This document shows positions 44,778 through 52,509 of a stretch of 58,076 nucleotides of DNA, one piece after another. A program made the position numbers and the translations under genes. Each line of letters begins with the position of its first letter. Within the stretch, counting starts at the first letter, position 1. The stretch is taken from assembly GCF_001423265.1 (NCBI RefSeq), contig NZ_LMND01000009.1:1-58076 (forward strand), read 5' to 3'. Source of the DNA: Methylobacterium sp. Leaf108. Lineage in GTDB: Bacteria; Pseudomonadota; Alphaproteobacteria; Rhizobiales; Beijerinckiaceae. The notes under the pieces were generated by a model that saw nothing but the letters and a program-made list of their open reading frames with translations, made no database searches and was not told where the DNA came from.

Positions 44778-45310
44778 GCGGCGCGGCTGCGCAGGCGCCC
44801 GAGGGCACGCTCGGACATGGCCAGGGCCGCCGCCGCGGCGACGCCGATCCGCTCGCCGTTCGGGCTGGCGGGAGGGAGGGCCGGCGCGTCCACGACCGCG
44901 GGGACGGAGCGCGGGACGGCGCGGGGTGCGACCGCGATCTCCGGTTCCCGCTCGCGCGCGGGCACATCGACGGGACGGCCCGGCTGCGCGTTGGCAACGA
45001 TGGCCGCGATCCGCGCGATGACGCCGTGCCCCGCCTCCACATGCGCCGAGAGGTCGGCGGCGTAGCGTTCGGCTGTGCCGAGGCGCTCGGCCAGGGTGCG
45101 GTCGCACTCGTCGAGGGTGGCGCGCAGGCCGGCGATGGCGCGCTCGGCGGTGGCGCTCGCCGTCACGAGGTCGCCGATGGTCTGGCGCAGGGCGGCCTCG
45201 TCGCCCTTCAGCTTGGTGATGCGCCGGCTGAGCCGCATCGAGGAGACGATGGTCGCCACGAGGAGGATCGCCACGAGGATGTCGGCGGTGAGGGTGACGA
45301 GGAGGCTCAT
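44774..45310 (-). CDS. DUF6468 flagellar-cluster protein
   Basis: 178 aa. One N-terminal membrane helix (about 5-25, T-A-D-I-L-V-A-I-L-L-V-A-T-I-V), a short basic turn S-R-R-I-T-K-L-K and a predicted coiled coil to about residue 110; the rest is low-complexity Pro/Ala. This matches the DUF6468 proteins encoded between fliM and motE in alphaproteobacteria. Function unknown, presumably flagellar. Nine bases after the fliM stop and overlapping motE by four. Confidence 0.8.
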   Translation of the reverse strand: MSLLVTLTADILVAILLVATIVSSMRLSRRITKLKGDEAALRQTIGDLVTASATAERAIAGLRATLDECDRTLAERLGTAERYAADLSAHVEAGHGVIARIAAIVANAQPGRPVDVPAREREPEIAVAPRAVPRSVPAVVDAPALPPASPNGERIGVAAAAALAMSERALGRLRSRAA

Positions 45311-45319
45311 GGCGCAGGC

Positions 45320-46537
45320 TCACCCGTCGTTGCGGTTGTTCATGGAGGCCTCGAAGGCCTGGAGCGTGGTCCGCGAGCGCCGGAGGGGGCGCGTCAACTG
45401 GACCGCGATGTTGTCGTCGATCCGTCCGATCCGCCCCTGCGTCAGGGCCCAGTCGCCGCAGCGCACGGTGATGAGGTCGGAGGGCTTGGTATCGAACATG
45501 ATGGTGTCGCCGACCTTGAGCGAGAGCACCTTCTTGAGGGGCAGCATCATCTCGTGCAGCACCGCGTCCATCTGGGCGTCGGCCTGCCAAATCTCGGTGG
45601 CGAGGTGGCTTTCCCAGACGTGGTCGCGGCCGAGCTTCTCGCCCATGAAGCTCTGCATGAGCAGTTCACGGATCGGCTCGATGGTGGCGTAGGGAAACAG
45701 GATCTGGAGCTGTCCGCCGCGCCCGTCCATGTCGAGCTTGAGGCTGATCAGGATCGCGGCGTTGCCCGGCCGGGTGATGGTGGCGAAGCGCGGGTTGGTC
45801 TCGATCCGGTCGATGGCGAAGCGCACCGGCGAGAGCGGCTGGAACGAGAGTTCGAGGTCGGTGAGGATGATCTCCACGAGCCGACGGACGAGCTGCATCT
45901 CGATCGTCGTGAAGGGGCGCCCGTCGAGGCGGGTGGAGGTGCCGCCGCGCTTGCCGCCGAGGAGCAGGTCGAGGGTCGAATAGGCGAGGTTCGATTCCAC
46001 CGTGACGAGGCCGGAGTTCTCCCAGGCGTCGGCCCGGAACACGCCGAGCAGGGTCGGCAGCGGGATCGCGTTGAGGTAGTCGCCGAACCGCACCGAGGTG
46101 ATGTTGTCCAGCGTCACCTCGACGTTGTCCTGGAAGAAGTTGCGCAGGCTCGTCGACAACAACCGGATCATCCGGTCGAAGACGATTTCCAGCATCGGCA
46201 GGCGTTCGTACTGGACGACGCCCGAATCGACGATGGCACGCACGCCGCCGGCACCCGAGGCCGAAAGCTCGCGCAGGGAGAAGCCGAGGACGCCGTCGAT
46301 CTCGTCCTGGTTCAGGATGCGGTCGTTGCCGGCCAGCTCGGGGAGATTGTCGGTCTCCCCGTCCTCGATCATCGTCGCCCATTCGGCCGCGACGTCGCCC
46401 GAGGTGTTGGTGGTGCCCTGCTCGGCGAGAGCCGCACCCCATTCGTCGGCGAGGGAGTCGCCCCCGCCCTCGTTGTTCTGTTCGATCAGGGCAGCGGCCC
46501 AATCGTCCTCTTCAATCTCGTCTCCGGGTCCGGCCAT
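45320..46537 (-). CDS. fliM: flagellar motor switch protein FliM
   Basis: 405 aa, longer than the usual about 330. The CheY-binding element I-L-N-Q-D-E-I-D-G-V-L is at about 74-84. The middle domain holds V-V-Q-Y-E-R-L-P-M-L-E and F-G-D-Y-L, and the C-terminal SpoA domain L-K-V-G-D-T-I. Unusually, the CheY element is preceded by an acidic extension with Trp at 13, 33 and 53 in (D/A)-(D/E)-W-(A/G)-x-x repeats of exactly 20 residues. It forms the C-ring. Same operon as fliL. Confidence 0.96.
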   Translation of the reverse strand: MAGPGDEIEEDDWAAALIEQNNEGGGDSLADEWGAALAEQGTTNTSGDVAAEWATMIEDGETDNLPELAGNDRILNQDEIDGVLGFSLRELSASGAGGVRAIVDSGVVQYERLPMLEIVFDRMIRLLSTSLRNFFQDNVEVTLDNITSVRFGDYLNAIPLPTLLGVFRADAWENSGLVTVESNLAYSTLDLLLGGKRGGTSTRLDGRPFTTIEMQLVRRLVEIILTDLELSFQPLSPVRFAIDRIETNPRFATITRPGNAAILISLKLDMDGRGGQLQILFPYATIEPIRELLMQSFMGEKLGRDHVWESHLATEIWQADAQMDAVLHEMMLPLKKVLSLKVGDTIMFDTKPSDLITVRCGDWALTQGRIGRIDDNIAVQLTRPLRRSRTTLQAFEASMNNRNDG

Positions 46538-46577
46538 GGCTGTCTCGACTGCGCTCCGACGGGCCTCAGGTCACGGG

Positions 46578-46598
46578 CTCGGACCGGATCGGTCCGAG
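46578..46598. other. 9-bp hairpin between fliL and fliM
   Basis: CTCGGACCG (46578-46586), loop GAT, CGGTCCGAG (46590-46598) in the 96-base gap. It could tune expression between the two genes or protect mRNA; no T-run. Confidence 0.55.
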
Positions 46599-46633
46599 GG
46601 GATGGAGATCGGCACGGGCCATGGCGAGGGTCG

Positions 46634-47137
46634 TCACTGGACCACCACTTCCTTGAACAGAACGGCCTCTGCGCGGGCCGGATGGATCGCGACGTTGACC
46701 CGACGCAGCAGCTCCTCGCGCAGGCGATAGATGCCCGCCGACCCGGTGAGGTCGGTGGCGCGCAGTTCGCGCAGGTAGACCTGGAAGGTGTCCTCGATGC
46801 GCGGCATCAGGGGCTTTACCTCCCCCTCGACCTTCGCATCCTTCAGTTCGAGGGCGATCCTGAGCTTGGCGAAGCGGGCCTTGTCCTGGCCGGGCTCGCT
46901 GCTGAGGTTCACCAGCATCTCGCGCACGTCGAGGAAGACGACCGGTACCTTGACGACCGCGGCCGGGTCGGGATGCGCCTCGGCGGACTTCTTCTTCATG
47001 AGGAAGAAACCGCCGCCGCCGCCCGCCAGCAGCAGTACCGCAGCCGCGATGACGATGAGCTTCTTCTTCGACTTGACCGGGCCCTCGCCCTCAGCGGCTT
47101 CGCCCTCGGCGGGGGCCTTCTTCGGCTTCTTGGCCAT
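46634..47137 (-). CDS. fliL: flagellar basal body protein FliL
   Basis: 167 aa. A Lys/Glu-rich cytoplasmic start, one transmembrane helix (about 27-46, L-I-V-I-A-A-A-V-L-L-L-A-G-G-G) and a periplasmic domain with V-N-L-S-S-E-P-G (about 76-83), L-R-I-A-L-E-L and L-R-E-E-L-L-R-R-V-N. FliL rings the stator units. First gene of the minus-strand flagellar operon; the CtrA-type box at 47243 is about 106 bases upstream. Confidence 0.95.
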   Translation of the reverse strand: MAKKPKKAPAEGEAAEGEGPVKSKKKLIVIAAAVLLLAGGGGGFFLMKKKSAEAHPDPAAVVKVPVVFLDVREMLVNLSSEPGQDKARFAKLRIALELKDAKVEGEVKPLMPRIEDTFQVYLRELRATDLTGSAGIYRLREELLRRVNVAIHPARAEAVLFKEVVVQ

Positions 47138-47242
47138 CTGACGCGCCCCCGGACGAAACGAACGATGCCGACCGATTAAGGAGGCCGGCTTGTGCGAGGC
47201 ACACCGCGCCCGCTCCGAGGCTCAAGATATCGATCGTGGGGG

Positions 47243-47257
47243 TTAACGTGTCGTTAA
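47243..47257 (-). promoter_or_regulatory. CtrA box TTAA-N7-TTAA between fliL and flgF
   Basis: TTAACG-TGT-CGTTAA is a perfect dyad that also matches TTAA-N7-TTAA, and on the minus strand the consensus form TTAA-N7-TTAAC. It sits in the 293-base divergent flagellar promoter region. CtrA control of flagellar genes is well known in alphaproteobacteria. Confidence 0.65.
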
Positions 47258-47430
47258 AGCGGCAAAAGCTGCCGGGTCGGATCTGCCGTAGGCACCGGGG
47301 CGTCCCCCCTCCGTTTCATCTCGAGCGTCCATCAAACCATTCATAAGTCAAAGGAAATTGGATCGTCCGATCGTGGCACGGCCCATGCGCTGATGGTTGG
47401 TGCCGCTGCGGCTTGAGGCTTGGTCGACCG

Positions 47431-48171
47431 ATGCAAAACGCCCTCTTCGTGGGAGTCTCGAGCCAGATGGCGCTCCAGCGCGAGCTGGAGGTGATCGCCA
47501 ACAACATGGCCAACGTCTCCACCAACGGCTTCAAGTCGCGCAACAGCCGCTTCCAGGAGTACCTGATGCCGGTGGCGAGCGCGGATTCGTTCCAGCGGCC
47601 GGACCGGCGCCTCTCCTACGTCATCGACCAGGGCACCGCCCTCGACCTCGCCCAGGGGCCGATCGAGCAGACCGGCAACCCGCTCCACGTGGCGGTTCGC
47701 GGCGAGGCCTTCCTGGTGGTGCGGACCCCCGCCGGAGACCGCTTCACCCGCAACGGCGCCTTCGAGACCAACGCGCAGGGCACCCTCGTCACCAGCGACG
47801 GCTATCCCGTGCAGGGTGACGGCGGCCCGATCCAGATCGGTCCGCAGGAGACGGGAATCGCCATCGGCCCGGACGGGACGGTCTCGACCAACCTCGGTAT
47901 CCGCGGCCGGGTGCGCCTCGTCACCTTCGCCAACCCGCAGGCCCTGCGCAACGAGGGCACCAACCTCTATGCCGCCGACGCACCGCCCCAGCCGGCCGGC
48001 CTCGCGGGGCGCCTCGAATCCGGGGCGCTCGAGCGCTCCAACGTCAAGGCGGTCATCGAGATGACCCGCCTCATGGACGTCAACCGCACCTACACGATGG
48101 TCTCGGGCATCGTGTCCCGCCTCGACGAGCTGCGCGGCACGGCGATCCGCCGCCTCGCCGACGTCGCTTAG
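47431..48171 (+). CDS. flgF: flagellar proximal rod protein FlgF
   Basis: 246 aa from ATG 47431. Flagellar rod family signature near the N-terminus: I-A-N-N-M-A-N-V-S-T-N-G-F-K (about 25-38). The F-T-R-N-G-A-F-x-x-N-x-x-G-x-L-V-T-S-D-G-Y block is in the middle, and the C-terminal helix has L-M-D-V-N-R-T-Y. Forms the proximal rod. First of flgF-flgG-flgA-flgH; an in-frame ATG six codons upstream is less likely. Confidence 0.95.
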   Translation: MQNALFVGVSSQMALQRELEVIANNMANVSTNGFKSRNSRFQEYLMPVASADSFQRPDRRLSYVIDQGTALDLAQGPIEQTGNPLHVAVRGEAFLVVRTPAGDRFTRNGAFETNAQGTLVTSDGYPVQGDGGPIQIGPQETGIAIGPDGTVSTNLGIRGRVRLVTFANPQALRNEGTNLYAADAPPQPAGLAGRLESGALERSNVKAVIEMTRLMDVNRTYTMVSGIVSRLDELRGTAIRRLADVA

Positions 48172-48186
48172 AAGGAGCTTTGAGCG

Positions 48187-48978
48187 ATGCGCGCCCTCTA
48201 CGCCGCCGCCACCGGCATGGCGGCCCAGGAACTCAACGTCCAGGTCATCTCCAACAACATCGCCAACCTGCGCACCACCGGGTACAAGCGCCAGCAGCCG
48301 CATTTCCAGGATCTGCTCTATCAGAACCTGCGCCGGGCCGGCTCCTCGACCTCCGACCAGAACACCCAGCTTCCCGCCGGCCTCGCCATCGGCTCGGGCG
48401 TCAAGACGACCTCGACCGCCCGGGTGATGTCGCAGGGCACGCTGTCGAGCACCGAGAAGGACTACGACGTCGCCATCCGCGGCGAGGGCTACTTCCGCGT
48501 GACGATGCCGGACGGCCGCCTCGCCTACAGCCGCGACGGTTCGTTCGACCTCTCCGCGCAGGGGCAGCTCGTCACCCGCGACGGCTATCTGGTCGATCCC
48601 GGCATCCAGGTGCCCAACAACGCCACCAGCGTGACCATCAGCGCGCAGGGCGCGGTCCAGGCGACGGTGCCGGGCCAGACCGCGCCTCAGGCGCTCGGAC
48701 AGTTCCAGCTCTCGCGCTTCGTCAACAAGGTCGGCCTCGAATCCATCGGCGACAACCTGTTCGTCGAGAGCGCGGCCTCGGGCCCCGCCATCACCGGCCT
48801 GCCCGGGGCGGAGGGCTTCGGCAACCTGCAGCAGAGCTACCTCGAAGAGGCCAACGTCAACGCGGTGACCGAGATCTCGTCGCTGATCGCGGCCCAGCGC
48901 GCCTACGAGATGAACTCCAAGGTCGTCACCGCCGCCGACCAGATGCTCTCCACCACCTCGCAGATGTTCCGTAGCTGA
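48187..48978 (+). CDS. flgG: flagellar distal rod protein FlgG
   Basis: 263 aa, the standard FlgG length (about 260). N-terminus M-R-A-L-Y-A-A-A-T-G-M-A-A-Q-E-L-N-V with I-S-N-N-I-A-N-L-R-T-T-G-Y-K; middle Y-S-R-D-G-S-F; and the C-terminal L-I-x-A-Q-R-A-Y-E-M-N-S-K helix of rod/hook proteins. AAGGAG lies eight bases before ATG 48187, 15 bases after flgF. Builds the distal rod. Confidence 0.97.
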   Translation: MRALYAAATGMAAQELNVQVISNNIANLRTTGYKRQQPHFQDLLYQNLRRAGSSTSDQNTQLPAGLAIGSGVKTTSTARVMSQGTLSSTEKDYDVAIRGEGYFRVTMPDGRLAYSRDGSFDLSAQGQLVTRDGYLVDPGIQVPNNATSVTISAQGAVQATVPGQTAPQALGQFQLSRFVNKVGLESIGDNLFVESAASGPAITGLPGAEGFGNLQQSYLEEANVNAVTEISSLIAAQRAYEMNSKVVTAADQMLSTTSQMFRS

Positions 48979-49001
48979 TCGCTCCGTTGAGGGTTGCCAC
49001 C

Positions 49002-50042
49002 ATGTACGTCCTCAAGCCCGTCCGGCAGGTCCGTCGTCCCCGCGTCATTCCCTTGGGGGCGGGCGTCGTGCTGCGCACCTTGCTGGCGCTGGCGATCCTC
49101 GGGTTCATCGCGCTGCCGGTCCTGGCCGAGCCGGCCCGGCTGCGGCTGCGCGGCGACGTCACCGCCAAGGGCGACGTGCTGATGCTCGGCGACCTCCTCG
49201 AGGGGGCAGGTGCCGAGGCGGCGCGCCACCCCCTGTTCCGGGCACCGGCGCTCGGCGCATCCGGCACCATCCAGGCCCGGCGCATCGCCGAGGCCGTGGC
49301 CCGGCTCGGGCTCGGCGAGATCGAGACCGGCGGCCGCGTCCAGGTGGCGGTCCAGAGGGCCGCCCGCCGCGTCGGCGCCACCGAGATCGAGGCCGCGATC
49401 AAGCGCGCCCTCGAATCCGGCTACGGCCTGGAGAGCCGCAGCCTGGCCCTGCGCCTCGACGGGGAATCGCCGGTCCTGCTCGCGCCGCTCGACCTCGACG
49501 GGCAGGCGACCGCCATGGACCTCACCTACGACCCACGCCTGAAGCGGGTGGCGGCGCTGATCACGCTCGGCGACCGCCAGGCCTCGTTGCGGGTGTCCGG
49601 GCAGATCGTGGAGATCCGCGAGGTCGTGGTGCTCGGCCGCGCGCTCAACCGGGGCGAAGCCGTGACCGCGGCCGACGTCGCCATCGAGCGGCGTCCGCGC
49701 GAGGCGACGCCCGCCGACGCCCAGGCGGGGACGGCGAACCTGTTCGGGCAAGTGGCGCTACGGACCCTCGGCGCCGGTGCCGTGCTGCGCTCGGGCGACG
49801 TGGCCCCGCCCGATCTCGTCACCCGCGGCGAGGCGGTGACCCTGGTCTTCGACAGCCCGGGCCTCAACCTGTCCCTGCGCGGCCTCGCCAACGAGAGTGG
49901 CAAGCTCGGCGGCATGGTCGGCGTCACCAACCCGATCTCGAAGAAAGTGGTGACGGGCACCGTGATCGGTCCCGGCCGTGTCTCCGTGGGGCCGGCCGCC
50001 CCCGTGCGCCAGGCCAGTGCCGCCCTCGATCCGGCGCGCTGA
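49002..50042 (+). CDS. flgA: flagellar P-ring assembly chaperone FlgA
   Basis: 346 aa. A signal sequence of about 45 residues (ends V-L-A-E) is followed by a long N-terminal domain and the C-terminal SAF/FlgA domain: V-L-G-R-A-L-N-R-G-E-A-V-T-A-A-D-V (about 206-222), L-R-S-G-D-V and G-E-A-V-T-L-V. FlgA guides FlgI in the periplasm. ATG 49002 is preferred to TTG 48987 since GAGGG lies just before it. flgI is not in this stretch. Confidence 0.9.
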   Translation: MYVLKPVRQVRRPRVIPLGAGVVLRTLLALAILGFIALPVLAEPARLRLRGDVTAKGDVLMLGDLLEGAGAEAARHPLFRAPALGASGTIQARRIAEAVARLGLGEIETGGRVQVAVQRAARRVGATEIEAAIKRALESGYGLESRSLALRLDGESPVLLAPLDLDGQATAMDLTYDPRLKRVAALITLGDRQASLRVSGQIVEIREVVVLGRALNRGEAVTAADVAIERRPREATPADAQAGTANLFGQVALRTLGAGAVLRSGDVAPPDLVTRGEAVTLVFDSPGLNLSLRGLANESGKLGGMVGVTNPISKKVVTGTVIGPGRVSVGPAAPVRQASAALDPAR

Positions 50043-50083
50043 CGGTCCCGATGCCCTTCGCTGTCCTCCCATCCGGTAGTCCG

Positions 50084-50833
50084 ATGACCGCATCCCGTTC
50101 GATCCGCGCCACCGCGATCCTCGTCGCATGCGCCGCCCTCGGTGCCTGCAACACCGTCGACCGCCTGTCGCAGATCGGGGCGACGCCGCCGCTTTCCGCC
50201 ATCGAGGATCCCACCGCCCAGGCCGGATACAAGCCGGTGCGGCTGCCGATGCCGGACGTGCAGCCGGTGTCCTATGCTCCGAACTCGTTGTGGCGCACCG
50301 GCTCGAGGGCGTTCTTCAAGGACCAGCGTGCGGCGCGGATCGGCGACCTCGTGACGGTCAAGGTCAACGTCACCGACAGGGCCAACCTCAACAACGAGAC
50401 CAAGCGGTCGCGCACCAACTCCGAGAACGTCGGACTTCCCAACGCCTTCGGCCTGGAGAGCAACAAGGCCGTCCTCGCTGCCGGCATCGACCCGTCGTCG
50501 CTCGTGAGAGGCACCTCCGACACGACGAGCGAAGGCGCCGGATCGGTCCAGCGCAACGAGACCGTCACCACCAGCATCGCGGCGATCGTCACGCAGATCC
50601 TCCCCAACGGCAATCTCGTGGTGGAGGGCAAGCAGGAGATCCGGATCAACTTCGAGGTCCGGGAACTCGTGGTGGCCGGCGTCGTCCGACCCGAGGACAT
50701 CGAGTCGGACAACACGGTCGAATCGACCAAGATCGCCCAGGCACGCATCGCCTACGGTGGCCGCGGCCAGATCACCGACGTGCAGCAGCCGCGCTACGGT
50801 CAGCAGCTCGTGGACGTGCTGCTGCCGTTCTGA
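50084..50833 (+). CDS. flgH: flagellar L-ring lipoprotein FlgH
   Basis: 249 aa from ATG 50084 (ATG 50051 would add 11 residues). The lipobox L-G-A-C ends at Cys22, after a short basic and hydrophobic signal. Family segments: S-L-W-R-x-G-S-R-A-F-F-K-D-Q-R-A, I-G-D-L-V-T-V (about 87-93), the L-P-N-G-N-L-V-V-E-G-K-Q-E-I-R-I-N stretch and the terminal R-Y-G-Q-Q-L-V-D-V-L-L-P-F. Outer-membrane L-ring subunit; last gene of the plus-strand flagellar set here. Confidence 0.93.
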   Translation: MTASRSIRATAILVACAALGACNTVDRLSQIGATPPLSAIEDPTAQAGYKPVRLPMPDVQPVSYAPNSLWRTGSRAFFKDQRAARIGDLVTVKVNVTDRANLNNETKRSRTNSENVGLPNAFGLESNKAVLAAGIDPSSLVRGTSDTTSEGAGSVQRNETVTTSIAAIVTQILPNGNLVVEGKQEIRINFEVRELVVAGVVRPEDIESDNTVESTKIAQARIAYGGRGQITDVQQPRYGQQLVDVLLPF

Positions 50834-50846
50834 TCGACGCCCGCGC

Positions 50847-51023
50847 TCAGTGCTCGGTGCCCGGACGGTTCGGACGCGGGGCCTCGCCATGGGCTTGCGT
50901 GAAGGCCGACCGCTTGGGATCGTTCCTGGATTGCGCGACACGGGCCCGCTGCCACAAAGCGACCGCGATGACGATGGCCAATGTCGCGATGGCCAGGACT
51001 GGAATGAGGACGTCGCTGTTCAT
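50847..51023 (-). CDS. 58-aa single-pass membrane protein
   Basis: Begins M-N-S-D-V-L-I-P-V-L-A-I-A-T-L-A-I-V (one helix, about 5-25), then a basic turn W-Q-R-A-R and a polar tail rich in Arg/Pro. AGGAAG lies nine bases upstream of ATG 51023. A longer frame to 51146 exists but its added part is not convincing. No family recognised; convergent with flgH, so not obviously flagellar. Confidence 0.6.
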   Translation of the reverse strand: MNSDVLIPVLAIATLAIVIAVALWQRARVAQSRNDPKRSAFTQAHGEAPRPNRPGTEH

Positions 51024-51184
51024 GATGGGCTTCCTGTAAAGACTGTCTCTACGGGCAAGCCGGAACGAGGAATCAATGTTCCTCCGGCCGAGCTTGTGAC
51101 GCCGTGGTTGGGCCGAGATCGTGCGGCGGCCCACTGGCGCAGGCACGAGCCGCCCTACGGTGCGAGGCGATGCGCATCTTGCTT

Positions 51185-51262
51185 ATTCGACGGGGCGGGT
51201 TCATTGGCGACGACGGGCCACTCCTCCCCAACGAGGAGCTTTCATCTGCAAGGATGACGCAT
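51185..51262 (+). promoter_or_regulatory. candidate serC RNA leader
   Basis: Just upstream of serC the RNA can form CTCCTC (51221-51226)/GAGGAG (51233-51238) with loop CCCAAC, followed by the AAGGATGAC ribosome-binding region. A conserved serC RNA motif is known upstream of serC in alphaproteobacteria; this stretch has the right place and size, but I cannot align it here. Confidence 0.4.
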
Positions 51263-51263
51263 C

Positions 51264-52430
51264 ATGAACCGACCCGATCAGCGTCCCCGCGTGCCGAACT
51301 TCTCCTCCGGCCCCTGCACCAAGCGTCCCGGATGGACGGTGCAGGCCCTGGAGAACGCCGCCCTCGGGCGCTCGCACCGCTCCGCCGTGGGCAAGGCCAA
51401 GCTCAAGCAGGCGATCGACCTCACCCGTACGGTGCTGCGCGTGCCGGCCGACTACCGGATCGGCATCGTTCCGGCCTCCGACACCGGCGCCGTCGAGATG
51501 GCGATGTGGTCGATGCTGGGCCCCCGGACCGTCGAGGTCGCGGCTTGGGAAGCCTTCGGTTCCGAGTGGGTCACCGATGCGCTGCACGAGCTGAAGATTT
51601 CGCCCATCGTCCACCAGACGCCCTACGGCACCGTTCCCGACCTGTCGAAGATCGACACCCGGCACAACGACGTCATCTTCACGTGGAACGGCACCGCCGC
51701 CGGCGCGCGCGTGCCCAACGGCGACTGGATCGCGGCCGACCGCGAGGGCGTCACCATCTGCGACGCGACTTCGGCCGCCTTCGCGATGTCGCTCGATTGG
51801 GACAAGCTCGATGTCGTGACCTTCTCCTGGCAGAAGGTGATGGGCGGGGAGGCCGCGCACGGCATGATCGTGCTCTCGCCCCGAGCGGTCGCCCGCATCG
51901 AATCCAACACCCCAGCCTGGCCGATCCCGAAGGTGTTTCGGATGGCCAAGGACGGCAAGCTGATCGAGGGCATCTTCAAGGGCGACACCATCAACACGCC
52001 CTCGATGCTGGCGGTCGAGGACTACCTCGACACCCTGGCGTGGGCGGAGAGCATCGGCGGGCTCGACGCGCTCCACGCACGGGCCGACGCCAACGCCAAG
52101 GTCATCCACGACTGGGTGGCGCGTACCCCCTGGATCGGCCATCTCGCGGTCGATCCGGCGACCTACACCAACACCGGCGTGTGCCTGGTGATCGCCGATC
52201 CCGACGTCCTCGCCCACGGCAACGCCGCCGTCGCGGCGGTGGCCAAGGGCATCGCCGACACCCTCGACGCCGAAGGCGTCGCCTACGACATCGGGGCGTA
52301 TCGCGACGCGCCCGCAGGCCTGCGGATCTGGTGCGGCGCCACCGTGGAGGCATCCGACCTCGAGGCCCTGACGCCGTGGCTCGACTGGGCCTTCGCCGTG
52401 GAGAAGGCCAAGTTCGCCAAGGCGGCCTGA
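51264..52430 (+). CDS. serC: phosphoserine aminotransferase
   Basis: 388 aa, the longer alphaproteobacterial SerC type. Begins P-N-F-S-S-G-P-C (11-18), then G-R-S-H-R-S (about 35-40), [12 protein letters not shown] (about 71-82), the N-G-T-A-A-G-A-R loop, and the PLP lysine in [10 protein letters not shown] (about 189-198). Converts phosphohydroxypyruvate and glutamate to phosphoserine; in a serine-cycle organism it supports serine supply. The last four codons and stop are tandemly duplicated. serA is not inside the window. Confidence 0.95.
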   Translation: MNRPDQRPRVPNFSSGPCTKRPGWTVQALENAALGRSHRSAVGKAKLKQAIDLTRTVLRVPADYRIGIVPASDTGAVEMAMWSMLGPRTVEVAAWEAFGSEWVTDALHELKISPIVHQTPYGTVPDLSKIDTRHNDVIFTWNGTAAGARVPNGDWIAADREGVTICDATSAAFAMSLDWDKLDVVTFSWQKVMGGEAAHGMIVLSPRAVARIESNTPAWPIPKVFRMAKDGKLIEGIFKGDTINTPSMLAVEDYLDTLAWAESIGGLDALHARADANAKVIHDWVARTPWIGHLAVDPATYTNTGVCLVIADPDVLAHGNAAVAAVAKGIADTLDAEGVAYDIGAYRDAPAGLRIWCGATVEASDLEALTPWLDWAFAVEKAKFAKAA

Positions 52431-52442
52431 AAGGCGGCCTGA
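52419..52442 (+). repeat. 12-base tandem duplication of the serC 3' end
   Basis: AAGGCGGCCTGA occurs at 52419-52430 (last codons K-A-A-stop) and again at 52431-52442, in frame. A readthrough of the first stop would meet the same tripeptide and a second stop. Confidence 0.85.
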
Positions 52443-52456
52443 CGGCCGGAACGACG

Positions 52457-52484
52457 GCCGCCGCATCGTCCGGGATGCGGCGGC
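52457..52484. terminator. bidirectional hairpin between serC and gcvP
   Basis: GCCGCCGCATC (52457-52467), loop GTCCGG, GATGCGGCGGC (52474-52484): a perfect 11-bp stem between convergent genes. No T-run. Confidence 0.65.
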
Positions 52485-52509
52485 GCGCGCGAGGCGGTCG
52501 TCCCGGCGG

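Noticed and set aside
45026..47179. 717-codon frame antisense to fliM/fliL
   Set aside because: His/Asp/Val-rich shadow composition and no protein-like motif, while fliM and fliL are certain.
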